Shown here in pieces: positions 46,936 to 56,314 of a DNA stretch of 64,000 bases; within the stretch, counting starts at the first letter, position 1; the number at the start of each line of letters is the position of its first letter. Below the pieces are notes generated by a model, which worked only from the letters and a program-made list of their open reading frames with translations, was not told where the DNA came from and made no database searches. This stretch comes from Narthecium ossifragum (Eukaryota > Streptophyta > Magnoliopsida > Dioscoreales > Nartheciaceae), in NCBI GenBank assembly GCA_963920575.1, contig OY986974.1, positions 7,330,617 to 7,394,616 on the forward strand, given 5' to 3'. The position numbers were made by a program, and so were the translations under genes.

Positions 46936-47347
46936 GGATCGATCCAATAAGGACTTGGATCGATCCCAAACACGTGTCATGATCGCAGATGGTAACTTGA
47001 CTGACGTGGCAAGGATCTGGATCGATCCCAATTAGACAAGGATCGATCCACACGGTGACAGAATGACCCTTTTTTGAGGTCATGTTGGATCGATCCAAAC
47101 AAGGGTTTGTATCGATCCGAACACACGGTTCCGGATCGATCCAGGACAATTTGGATCGATCCAAATTGTCCCACCAAGAATTGTGCTTACTGAAAGATAA
47201 ATGTGGATCGATCCAAATTAAATGTGGATCGATCCAACCAGTGACAGAACGTATGTCCTGGAAGACCGTTTTGGATCGATCCATTAAGGATTTGGATCGA
47301 TCCAACATGTGTTTGTGGATCGATCCCAAGTAAATATGGATCGATCC
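46936..47347. repeat. Seven pairs of GGATCGATCC palindromes
   Basis: Pair starts are 46936/46957, 47019/47040, 47087/47109, 47133/47153, 47205/47226, 47273/47294 and 47317/47338, so within-pair spacing is 20-22 bp. Pairs begin 44-83 bp apart. A few members carry one changed base. The array lies upstream of the env-like gene and outside the LTRs. Confidence 0.95.
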
Positions 47348-47710
47348 ACCCAGGAGCGCGAATTTTAAAGCACCCTAAAAATTGTCTAAAAATACAAGAT
47401 TTCACTCCAAAATGAATTTTACTTCTATTTCACCCCACTTCTCAATCATCCATGAATAATAATCACAATTATAGCTCACACATGCATTAACTCAAGATCA
47501 AACATATATCCAATTTCTACTCGAACAACAATGAAATTTACAGAATTAAAACCACTACAAAACAAGAAAAACAAGAACAAACAATCAAGCATACAAAGAA
47601 AAATGAACTATGCATGCATTCAATCAAACATATAACAACAAGCAATCATGCAAGTAATAAAGGTTGGGTTGCCTCCCAACAAGCGATACGTTTAACGTCT
47701 TTAGCTAGAC
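47348..47710 (-). other. Pol-to-env junction region
   Basis: Mostly non-coding. Near 47667-47700 the minus strand reads GACGTTAAACGTATCGCTTG then TTGGGAGGCAACCC, the sequence that normally follows the integrase end in Athila-type elements. It marks where pol would have ended. Confidence 0.55.
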
Positions 47711-48238
47711 TCAATACAAGCTTTTGAGTATATAAGATGCTCTATCTAATTGATAGACGCATTTACCAAGCCTTGATAAAAGCCATTTCCGGATGGCTTT
47801 ACTCACGTGCCAATGATCATATAAAATATTTATCAAAACAAACCATTGTAACATTTTTCCACTGTTGGCACGAGATAAGTTAAAATCTCGATCAAGGGAA
47901 ATATTTGGTCCAAAGAGTTTATGCAATATCAAAGAAAATGGCTTGAGATCCAAAATTGGAGTTGACATCGTAGTGTGCAATGTTTGAATGGCAATTGTAG
48001 TGGATGAGAACTCCCATGGACGTCTCCACCATGGGATCACACCAATATTGTCTAAATTATTTTGCTCCTCGAAAACGGGTAAAATCTCATCCAATCCTTT
48101 ACAAGCATCCAAGGCCGGTAAAATATCAAAACGCATCTCACAATCATCATAACCCCCATGCAAGGCATCAAAAATCGACATACTATTTTCACACAATATT
48201 TCATCAAGATTCGGAGTATTGTCCTGAAAGACTTCCAT
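47711..48238 (-). pseudogene. Frame continuation of gag-protease and residual pol end
   Basis: This 175-residue frame overlaps the end of the 949-residue gag-protease frame and continues its acidic tail after a one-base shift (NLDEILCENSMSIFDALHGG). Its C-terminal part (HKLFGPNISLDRDF onwards) ends just before the integrase-end-like block. No RT or integrase motif is present, so the whole enzymatic part of pol has been lost between these segments. Confidence 0.6.
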
Positions 48239-51053
48239 ACACCGGTAAATTCATATTGTCTTCGTAAAAGGCTTCATAAACTGGCAAATCAATATAGCAT
48301 AAATCCTTATCAATGCTAGCCATGTCCTCATGAAAAGTTTGATAAACCGGTAACGCAATATCACATGCATCATCATCAAAGTTAGGCATCACTTCATAAA
48401 ATGCCTCATAAACCGACAAAGCAATATCACATGCATCACTCCCACACTTATCAACCTCATCAATCTTATCAATCATGAAACAATCATTGTCATCAAATGG
48501 AAACTTAGAAGTATGGAATATATTCAATCGCATTTCCATATTACCAAAAGTAACGGTCATCACTCCATTCCTACAATTGATCAAAGCGTTAGCGGTGGCT
48601 AGGAATGGTCGACCTAAAATGATTGGCACATTCTTTTTAAGTTTCATTTCGGGTTCCATGTCAAGAACGACAAAATCTACCGGGAAAACGGCTTGCTCCA
48701 CCTTAACCAAAACATCTTCAACTATACCCCTAGGTTTTTTAATTGACCTATCGGCAAGTTGAAGTTGCATCCCCGTTGGTTGAAGTTCTCCAATTCCATA
48801 TTCACAATATAGAGAATAGGGTAAAAGATTTACACTTGCTTCTAAATCAAGTAAGGCATTTTCAATCAACTTATCCCCTATAATGCATGAAATTGTTGGT
48901 GTTCCGGGATCTTTGAGTTTAGGAGGAGTATCGAACTTAAGAATTGAACTTACTTGTTCGGTTAATAGAATTTTCTTTGACACATGAGACCGAGTTTGAC
49001 GTTTATGTGTACAAAGCTCTTTAAGAAATTTAGCGTATGATGGTATTTGTTTAATAGCATCAATTAGAGGAAGATTAATTTGAACTCTCTTAAAGATTTC
49101 CATCATGTCTTCTAGCTTTTGACTCTTGAAAGGAGGTGATGAAGGATTAATTAGAGCCGATGGAAATGGCGCTCTTAGAATATAAGTTCTAGGTGGCTCA
49201 TTCACTAATGGTGTTGAATCAATAGGATTAGATGATGACGGTTTACAAGATGTGTGAGAATCGTGAATAATATGTGGAGATGCATGGTCATGTTTATCTT
49301 CTACATCTTTAGGCATATCAACATTTGGATAAGTCCTACCACTTCGAAGAGAGGTTACCGCTCGAACCTCTTCATGTGTAGGCTCAACAAAATGTTGTCC
49401 TTTAGGATTCATGACCGGTTGACTTGGGAGTTGACCCTCCTCTCTCCTTGCTAAAGCATTAGCAATTTGACCCATTTGCATTTCAAGTTTAGAAATAGAT
49501 TGAGAGTGAGAATGCAACAGTTGGGTACTTGATTCGAATGAATCCAATGCTTTAAGGAGCTTTTCTTCAATAGATGTGTCACGTTTTGGTGCTTGTGTAG
49601 CTTGTGGAGGAGGAGCTTGATATGTAGGTGGTTGTGCTTGATAAGGGGGTTGAGGTTGATACGATGTTTGTGCATAATTTGGTGCATGAGGTGGAGGATA
49701 TGGTGGATGTGTTACATGATGTGGAGGATATGGTTGGGGTGGTTGTGGGTGATAAGGAACTTGAGGTTGATGAGTGGGTTGAGGTTGAGATATTGGAGGA
49801 AAAGGTGGCCTTTGAGGATAGTTTGAGTTTTGAGTTGGTAGAGGTCTAGGGTTATATGATGAAATTGGTTGTCCGGGATTTTGCCATGAAGAGTTAGGAT
49901 TATAGTTGGGTTTGGATTGTCCATAGATGGCATTTACATGCTCTTGTACAAGTTCGGGGTATTGACATGCTAAATGACAATTAGTCACATCATGGCCCGG
50001 TGTTGAACAAAGAAAGCATAATTCACCCGATGATGGGGGAGTGTAATTTGTCGAAAAAGGTAAAGGAGTTTGGGAATAATCCGATGAAGGGGTAGATGTA
50101 AAATAGTTTGATGAAGGAGTAACATTAGGAACTTGATTCAAAGAATAAGCAAGGACTTGATCAAACTTCCTATTCAATGCATCAATTTGTTGAGCTACTC
50201 TTGTGACATCGGATAATTCTAGGACTCCCTTAGGACTAGATTGATCCTTAGTATTATTTTCTATGGTATTCCTAGATGAGAATACATGGTTTTGTGAGTT
50301 TATGGCAAGTTTGCCAAATAAAACCCATGAATCCTCATAAGGATTGGTCATAAATACCCCACCACAAGCCGTGTCAACATCTTGTTGGTGACGTAATTTA
50401 AGACCATTATAGAAATAATCTACGAGGGACCATTTTGGAATTTGGTGATGAGGGCACTTTCTTAGAAGTTCCTTGAACCTATCCCAAGCCTCATGAAATG
50501 GTTCGTCATCTAATTGACGAAATGTGGCTATTTGAGTTCTCATGGCATGGGTTTTGGCTATAGGATAAAATTTTTCTAAGAAAACACTTTGCAATTGATC
50601 CCAAGTAGTAATGGTTTGAGGTTCTAAGGCTCCAAGCCAATATTTGGCTTTGCCTTTCAAAGTGAATGGAAACAATTTTAATTTCATAGCATCTTCGGGT
50701 AAATTGGGAATTTTAACCGTAGAACTTTTCTCAAAAAATTCTTCAAGATGAGTGTAAGGGTCTTCATTAAGTAAACCATGAAAATTTGGAAGATATTGAA
50801 GAAATTGGGGTTTAAACTCATAATGGGCAGCATGTATAATTGGTTGTTGTATGCCCGACATAGGAGCAAAATTAGAAGGAACATAATAGTCCTTCATACT
50901 CCTACGATCCCCATTAATGGGGTCTTGGTTGACACTATCCCCGTTAGGATGATGTTCGTTTTCCATAGCTATAGGCTTTTTAACACGAAAAGATGTTCTA
51001 GAATCTAGGTATGCTTGTAAAGTAATATCTAATTCCGAATCACTCTCTTTCAT
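48204..51053 (-). CDS. Gag-protease polyprotein of the Athila-type element
   Basis: An open frame of 949 codons starts with ATG at 51053, about 220 bases after the primer site. Order: capsid region (about residues 70-230: LFPFTLKGKAKYWLGAL, TTWDQLQSVFLEKFYP, WDRFKELLRKCPHH), zinc knuckle CFLCSTPGHDVTNC (about 345-360), a Pro/Gln/Tyr-rich linker, REEGQLPSQP, then a protease-like domain (ENALLDLEASVNLLPYSLY, VPIILGRPFLATA). The usual active-site triplet D-x-G is D-L-E here, so the protease is probably inactive. The C-terminus has three acidic repeats like DACDIALPVYEAFYED. It lacks the pol extension. The frame is intact, but activity is doubtful because of the protease change. Confidence 0.9.
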   Translation of the reverse strand: MKESDSELDITLQAYLDSRTSFRVKKPIAMENEHHPNGDSVNQDPINGDRRSMKDYYVPSNFAPMSGIQQPIIHAAHYEFKPQFLQYLPNFHGLLNEDPYTHLEEFFEKSSTVKIPNLPEDAMKLKLFPFTLKGKAKYWLGALEPQTITTWDQLQSVFLEKFYPIAKTHAMRTQIATFRQLDDEPFHEAWDRFKELLRKCPHHQIPKWSLVDYFYNGLKLRHQQDVDTACGGVFMTNPYEDSWVLFGKLAINSQNHVFSSRNTIENNTKDQSSPKGVLELSDVTRVAQQIDALNRKFDQVLAYSLNQVPNVTPSSNYFTSTPSSDYSQTPLPFSTNYTPPSSGELCFLCSTPGHDVTNCHLACQYPELVQEHVNAIYGQSKPNYNPNSSWQNPGQPISSYNPRPLPTQNSNYPQRPPFPPISQPQPTHQPQVPYHPQPPQPYPPHHVTHPPYPPPHAPNYAQTSYQPQPPYQAQPPTYQAPPPQATQAPKRDTSIEEKLLKALDSFESSTQLLHSHSQSISKLEMQMGQIANALARREEGQLPSQPVMNPKGQHFVEPTHEEVRAVTSLRSGRTYPNVDMPKDVEDKHDHASPHIIHDSHTSCKPSSSNPIDSTPLVNEPPRTYILRAPFPSALINPSSPPFKSQKLEDMMEIFKRVQINLPLIDAIKQIPSYAKFLKELCTHKRQTRSHVSKKILLTEQVSSILKFDTPPKLKDPGTPTISCIIGDKLIENALLDLEASVNLLPYSLYCEYGIGELQPTGMQLQLADRSIKKPRGIVEDVLVKVEQAVFPVDFVVLDMEPEMKLKKNVPIILGRPFLATANALINCRNGVMTVTFGNMEMRLNIFHTSKFPFDDNDCFMIDKIDEVDKCGSDACDIALSVYEAFYEVMPNFDDDACDIALPVYQTFHEDMASIDKDLCYIDLPVYEAFYEDNMNLPVYGSLSGQYSES

Positions 51054-51273
51054 TCACAAAAGACAACACAAAATTAGAGATACTATACAGTGGGCTGGTC
51101 CAAGAAGTCTTTGGTCTTGATCCGTAGATGATTTGCTTCGCCGCTCGAAAGTTTCACCTACCAATGCAAAGAAATAGCTATGTAAGAAAAATTCTTTTTG
51201 TTATTTTATAATATGAAAAATCAAAACAAACTAATTGTAAAGAGTTATATCAATTGAGTAGTTCAACTAATCT

Positions 51274-51294
51274 AATTCCCCGGCAACGGCGTCA
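51274..51294 (-). other. Primer binding site, tRNA-Asp
   Basis: The minus strand reads TGACGCCGTTGCCGGGGAAT, matching the complement of the plant tRNA-Asp 3' end (TGGCGCCGTTGCCGGGGA) with one change. It lies four bases after the LTR end. Confidence 0.92.
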
Positions 51295-51298
51295 TTTT

Positions 51299-52929
51299 TG
51301 ACTCACCTTGAAATATGTCATTAAGTATATCAACGGCGGACAAAACAATTAACCGGACTAATAGCTAACTACAACATAGCTAGTGGAAGCACGGGTCGAA
51401 TCCTCAAGGAATTAGATGGTCGAATTAATAGACGTGATATAATCTCTATAATAGTTGAAATTAATATGGTTGGTTCACTTAGTTTTCTAACGAAAGTATT
51501 CTAGAAGACTAAAGAGGAAATTTATCAAGGAAGAATTCCTAAGGAATTTCAATCCGAATTAGGGTCTAAGTATTATCTCTATGAATCAAGATGCATGATA
51601 CTCAAGAGATCGTCTAAAATGGATATCGACGAGCGTAGGATTAGTATCGCTCGCCGCTAATGAGATGTCGGGTTAGGATCATCTCATCGCGTGCATAACA
51701 AGGTGAAGATCCATGATCGAGGTCCTAATTCGATCATAGCTCAATGATCGCCGGACTAAGGTCATACCGTTGGCAAAGAATCAAGGTTTTGTATGGATAA
51801 AATCTTGGATTGAGATGGTTTTAATATCTCAATCCAATCCCTCGTCTAAGTCACGAATGTTGGATAGGATAGCTTTGGGTTGGGGTGGTTCTAGCACCTC
51901 AAGGATTCATCCCTAGAATTGGTCATGGTTCTAGCATAGCCTCTTCTTTGAGGAATTAAATCAAACATCTAGTAAGCATCATCTTATTCTCAAGCATTTC
52001 CATGTAAAACAAGGGATTCAACCATTCAATAAAGGAATTCATTGAAGAAATATAGAATTACATGAAAATTCATACAAAAACCATCTCTCAAGAGTCATTA
52101 CATCAAGAATCAAAAGAGAAATCTAAGAGAAAGCTCTAAGACATCATGAAATTCCCAAGGAGGAGGGATTTAGCTACTCATCTTAGGTAGGATATCCATG
52201 GAAGAGGAGGCTTTACCCATCTTCTCCATCAAAATCCAACCCTTGAAGCACTCAATCTGTCTCTAACACTAAGGGGGAAGAAGGCTGGAGAAAGGAGGGA
52301 AAAAGAGTGAAGAAAAGATCCTAAAATTAGAGCCAAAACCCCTATTTATAGACCCCAAGTCGTGGATCCTCGGATTAGATCCGAGCCGTCCATTTTTAAC
52401 CGTCAACGATCTTGGATCGATCCGAAGTAGGCTTGGATCGAGCCAAGATGAGCAAAAGATCATAGCTTTCTGGGAAGGAAATATGGATCGATCCCATTTA
52501 AATGTGGATCGATCCAATTTGTACCCAAGAATAAGTGCTCTTGGGAAAAGAAATATGGATCGATCCCATGACGGTTTGGATCGATCCATTTTGTACCAAG
52601 CTCTCTAGGAAAAGATATTGGGATCGATCCATTAAGAATTCGGATCGATCCAACATTGAATAAAAAGTATGGCTTTCTGGAAAAGGGTCGGGATCGATCC
52701 GAATTACTTTGGGATCGATCCAAAATGTCCTTGGATCGATCCAAATTGTTCGGATCGATCCGAATTAAGCTGAATCTGTATAATTGATGTCTTTTGGGTC
52801 GAAATCAATGCAACTCTCTTCGTAAGCTCTTGTACCTGAAACCATATGAAAAGATATTAAAAATGCATTGCTTGAGAGCTAACAAAGCCCAGTTGAATGG
52901 GTGAATTATGTATATTTTGTGACTTATCA
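51299..52929 (-). repeat. 5' LTR of the Athila-type element
   Basis: This 1631-bp LTR starts on the minus strand with TGATAAGTCACAAAATATAC and ends AAGGTGAGTCA. It is distantly related to the other Athila-type LTRs in the window. Confidence 0.92.
52343..52762 (-). promoter_or_regulatory. LTR promoter with six pairs of GGATCGATCC
   Basis: The TATA box (TATAAATAG) is at about 52351-52343 on the minus strand. Upstream pairs start at 52414/52435, 52485/52506, 52557/52578, 52621/52642, 52691/52712 and 52733/52752. Spacing is 21 bp in all but the last (19). One site (52435) has a single changed base. A CT-rich leader follows the TATA box. Confidence 0.75.
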
Positions 52930-53724
52930 ATTGTATCATGTTGGAATCTCTGTATTCTCAAGGTTGATGTTTAGTTGACAATAATTACTCTGATTGAGGT
53001 GTAAAGGTCGCCCTAAGTTTCCAGTCTTAGTCTCAGTTTTAGTATTATGGGAAGTTACGTACCACAATGTGTCATACGCCCTATTGTTTCAGTGCTAGAG
53101 AACTTGGTTGTAGAGAGCGGCGACTGTTGACAGTGGATGTCACGAAGAGCATACCCTAGGGTAAGCGGTGGACGTAACGTGAGTTTCCCCTACAGATGAG
53201 ATGAAGCATGGGAATTTGTAGTTCCCTTTCCTTTCAATGTGACATAAAATAAAACCCTACTGAGCTTTGTTGCTCACTCCTACCCGGGCTACGTGTGCAG
53301 GTGCAAGCACCAGCTCTTTTACTGTAGCTCTAGCGGAACAGACCTTTGGCGGTGCGTCGACTTCGGGAGATTCTTAAGGATCCTCAAGGCCCAATTGCAC
53401 TTTTACAAACTTTTTTGTTGTACAGTTATAATTTTAGAATTACATTAAATGTATAATTTCTCTTTTTCAAGATTTTTGTTATAAACATGTGGTTGATGTT
53501 TACTTTGTATAACTTTGATGTTAAATTTATTGAATCATATTTCCTTTGATGTTTAAATTAGATTTGAAATTGTTAGTAGATTGTTAAAGTTACAGTTTTG
53601 CTATCGGAAGTCGAATTGTTCAAATTAACTTTGAAATTTGTAATGTATCACGCCAGATTAGAAGTGAACAGGTTTACGTCCTTCACGCTCTGCTCTAGAT
53701 GGGTTTTTGGATCAGAGTGTGAAA

Positions 53725-54330
53725 AAAAAATAATTCAAATTTAAACCATTAATCAAATAAAGTAAGAAACTAATATAGCAAATGACCTAATAAAGCAATA
53801 AACTAATAAAGTAGGTGAGCATGGTTTGGTGAGCTGGTCATCGGCTGGCCTAGATTCAGGTCTAGTCTAACACCATGATGGAAGAGGTCGAGTTAAGTTC
53901 CGGGTGCAGGAGGCATCCTAAAACTGCCATATAGCTTTGGCCGTGTTTTAGGAATATGCGTGTGGCTTTGAGCATGTGTCCGGGAGAAGATATAGATTTG
54001 TGAGATTTGCTACTTAAAAGGAGTAGTTGATGCCATGTATTGCTTTTATGCTATTCTAATATCAAGAAGAAGGGGGTTTTCAGTCATTAATTGAAGTTTT
54101 TTGGGGTATCCTATGTCATGAAGAGAGGAGAATCTATTTCTAAGATGATCTCCTGATATCAATATGTTTATCAATATAATCGCAACAGAATTGGAGGGGG
54201 GGGGGGGGGGGGGGATGATATATGAATATAATTGCCAAACAGTTCATGCACTCGCAAATAAACTTATTACACACTACACAATATATGGATAATTCAAGCA
54301 AAGATCCTCATCAACAGTTCATACAAAACT
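53725..54330. other. Intergenic sequence downstream of the extensin gene
   Basis: No coding frame is supported. It contains a dispersed repeat (53803-53869, also at 18501-18580) and a 19-base G run (54196-54214). It separates the last family A LTR from the extensin poly(A) region. Confidence 0.6.
54196..54214. repeat. Mononucleotide G run (19)
   Basis: Nineteen consecutive G residues about 140 bp beyond the extensin poly(A) signal. Confidence 0.9.
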
Positions 54331-54351
54331 GTTGTATTAATACAATCGGTC

Positions 54352-54357
54352 TTTATT
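54352..54357 (-). terminator. Poly(A) signal of the extensin gene
   Basis: The minus strand reads AATAAA about 290 bases after the stop codon, or about 185 once the predicted UTR intron is removed. The RNA end is expected near 54330. Confidence 0.5.
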
Positions 54358-54499
54358 TCTCTTCTTTCTTGAACATCCATTGCAGACTTTGCTCTTATTG
54401 AAAGGAACCAAGCTATATATGCAAGCCCAGTAAAAGATCAAACTTTCGACTAAGGATTTGATTAACTGCTTTAATATCTTAACCACCACTCGGATTTGG

Positions 54500-54604
54500 C
54501 TGCAAGACAAACAAAAGATCATGTAACTAGTGAGTTGTTGCATGAACAATAAACCTTCTTACAATAGCGATATAGTATCGGAAACTGCACTCAAATCTAC
54601 TTAC
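54500..54604 (-). other. Predicted intron in the extensin 3' UTR
   Basis: The minus strand has a donor CTT/GTAAGT at 54604 and an acceptor TTTGTTTGTCTTGCAG ending at 54500, giving a 105-bp AT-rich intron beginning 42 bases after the stop codon. Both sites fit plant consensus well. A 3' UTR intron is known in at least one cereal hydroxyproline-rich glycoprotein gene. RNA evidence is lacking here. Confidence 0.6.
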
Positions 54605-54646
54605 AAGCATAAAACAATCCTCCCCTTTTGCTTAGGAGTTGGAACT

Positions 54647-56314
54647 TCAGTAGATGGAAGGAGGTGGTGGGGACGTGTAGTAGTAGGGAGGAGGTGGGGA
54701 TGGAGATGGTGGTGGTGGTGAATTATAGTGGTAGGGAGGGGGTAGGGAATGGGAGGGTGGTGGAGGTGACTTGTAAAGGTATGGAGGTGGTGGCGATGGG
54801 GATGGTGGTGGGGGAGATTTGTAGAAGTAAGGAGGCGGGGGTGAGGGTGAGGGAGGAGGTGGTGACTTGTATACGTATGAAGGAGGGGGTGATGATGGTG
54901 GAGGTGGTGGTGACTTATAGACGTAAGGAGGTGGAGGTGGGGACTTGTGGACATAAGGAGGTGGAGGCGAGGGAGATGGAGGTGGGGGGGACTTGTAGAC
55001 ATATGGAGGTGGAGGAGAGGGTGAAGGAGGAGGTGGTGACTTATAGATATATGGCGGGGTTGGAGATGGTGATGAAGGTGGAGGTGACTTATAGACATAG
55101 GGTGGTGGAGGTGAGGGAGATGGAGGAGGTGGGGACTTGTAGACGTATGGTGGGGGAGGTGAGGGAGAAGGAGGAGGTGGAGATTTATAAACATATGGAG
55201 GGGGCGGTGATCGTAATAGAGATGGCGGTGACTTATAGGCGTAAGGAGGTGGAGGTGAAGGTGAGGGTGGAGGTGGGGACTTGTAGACATAAGAAGGTGG
55301 AGGCGAGGGAGAAGGAGGGGGTGGGGACTTATAGACATATGGAGGGGGTGGAGATGGCGATGGAGGTGGAGGTGACTTGTAGACATAGGGTGGTGGAGGT
55401 GATGGTGAGGGAGGGGGTGGAGATGGCGATGGAGGTGGAGGCGACTTGTAGACATAGGGTGGTGGAGGTGAAGGCGAGGGAGGTGATGGTGACTTATAAA
55501 CATATGGAGGGGGTGGAGATGACGATGGAGGTGGAGGTGACTTGTAGACATAGGGTGGTAGAGGTGAAGGCGTGGGAGGAGGTGGTGACTTGTAGATATA
55601 TGGCGACGGAGGTGAGGGAGAAGGAGGAGGTGGAGATTTATAAACATATGGAGGTGGCGGTGATGGTGATGGAGGTGGCGGTGACTTATAGACGTACGGA
55701 GGTGGAGGGGAAGGTGAAGGCGGAGGTGGGGACTTGTGGGCATAAGGAGGCAGAGGCGAGGGAGACGGAGGTGGAGGAGAGGGTGAAGGAGGAGGTGGTG
55801 ACTTGTGAACATATGGAGGGGGTGGAGATGGTGATGGAGGTGGAGGTGACTTGTAAACATAAGGTGGTGGAGGTGAAGGCGAGGGAGGAGGTGGTGACTT
55901 GTAGACATATGGCGGTGGGGGTGAGAGAGATGGAGGAGGTGGAGATTTATGAATATATGGAGGGGGAGGTGATAGTGATGGAGGTGGCGGTGGTTTATAG
56001 ACGTAAGGAGGAGGATGTGAAGGTGAGGGTGGTGGTGGGGACTTGTAAACATAAAGAGGTGGAGGTGAGGGAGAAGGAGGTGGTGGCGGTGACTTATAAT
56101 AATAGAAAGGTGGCGAAGAAGGTAGCGATGGAGGTGGCGATTTGTAGCTGTATGGTGGAGGCGGCGAAGCTGACGGTGGAGGAGGTGATTTGTAAATATA
56201 TGGTGAAGATGGGGCTTTGTATACGTACAAGTCATCGGCGTCCACCACCATGACGGCGATCAAACACACCGCCACAGCCAGGACCAGGGTGCGGCCACCC
56301 ATTGCCCCAACCAT
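54647..56314 (-). CDS. Extensin (hydroxyproline-rich cell-wall glycoprotein)
   Basis: This is a structural protein of the plant cell wall, secreted, hydroxylated on Pro, arabinosylated, and cross-linked through Tyr. I take the ATG at 56314 (good context: A at -3, G at +4). A second ATG at 56302 would give [20 protein letters not shown]. Both give a signal peptide with cleavage expected near VDA/DD. The mature part consists of some 25 repeats of about 16 residues, [16 protein letters not shown], combining Ser-Pro4 glycomodules with YVYK or YIYK cross-link motifs; some have HK or YSYK variants. The protein is 555 residues and ends TSPPPPSIY then TGA. The frame is intact, with TATA box, poly(A) signal and a likely 3' UTR intron. 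The exact extensin class cannot be set from sequence alone. Confidence 0.96.
   Translation of the reverse strand: MVGAMGGRTLVLAVAVCLIAVMVVDADDLYVYKAPSSPYIYKSPPPPSASPPPPYSYKSPPPSLPSSPPFYYYKSPPPPPSPSPPPLYVYKSPPPPSPSHPPPYVYKPPPPPSLSPPPPYIHKSPPPPSLSPPPPYVYKSPPPPSPSPPPPYVYKSPPPPSPSPPPPYVHKSPPPPSPSPPPPSPSPLPPYAHKSPPPPSPSPPPPYVYKSPPPPSPSPPPPYVYKSPPPPSPSPPSPYIYKSPPPPTPSPLPPYVYKSPPPPSSSPPPPYVYKSPSPPSPSPPPPYVYKSPPPPSPSPPPPSPSPPPPYVYKSPPPPSPSPPPPYVYKSPPPPSPSPPPSYVYKSPPPPSPSPPPPYAYKSPPSLLRSPPPPYVYKSPPPPSPSPPPPYVYKSPPPPSPSPPPPYVYKSPPPSSPSPTPPYIYKSPPPPSPSPPPPYVYKSPPPPSPSPPPPYVHKSPPPPPYVYKSPPPPPSSPPPSYVYKSPPPPSPSPPPPYFYKSPPPPSPSPPPPYLYKSPPPPSHSLPPPYHYNSPPPPSPSPPPPYYYTSPPPPSIY

Larger units (their letters stand above)
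43102..52929 (-). mobile_element. Pol-less Athila-type element with gag-protease and env-like gene
   Basis: The minus-strand order is 5' LTR (52929-51299), tRNA-Asp primer site, gag-protease, a short residual frame, a palindrome array, an env-like gene, a long untranslated region with direct repeats, polypurine tract, and a 3' LTR truncated to 312 bp. There is no RT, RNase H or integrase, so it would depend on another element. The residual 3' LTR differs from the 5' LTR at only five or six positions by eye, making this one of the younger insertions. It lies in a family A LTR, and a deletion removed the rest of its 3' LTR and part of the host LTR. Confidence 0.9.
35688..53724 (+). mobile_element. 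Family A 3' LTR split by two large insertions
   Basis: Three pieces make one LTR: 35688-36344, 42933-43101 and 52930-53724. It starts TGTGAGGACCCATTTC after the Tekay-like chromodomain and ends near GATCAGAGTGTGAAA. Palindrome pairs at 35975/35995 and 36059/36079 (20 bp apart) precede a TATA-like GGTATAAGAAC near 36094. The piece between 43101 and 52930 has lost roughly 1 kb relative to other family A LTRs, so the second insertion is associated with a deletion. The conserved CTACCCGGGCTACGTGTGCAG block is near 53280-53300. Confidence 0.85.

Noticed and set aside
46936..47347. CRISPR-like array (short palindromic repeats with spacers)
   Set aside because: The repeats are only 10 bp, spacing alternates about 11 and 24-63 bp, the DNA is plant nuclear, and the array sits in a retrotransposon.
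54337..54549. Small minus-strand protein downstream of extensin
   Set aside because: It overlaps the predicted 3' UTR, its intron and the poly(A) signal and has no domain.
54601..56253. Long antisense and alternate-frame open frames over the extensin gene (541 and 544 codons)
   Set aside because: They follow from the 48-bp repeat composition, have extreme residue bias and lack domains; the sense frame with signal peptide and YVYK repeats is the gene.
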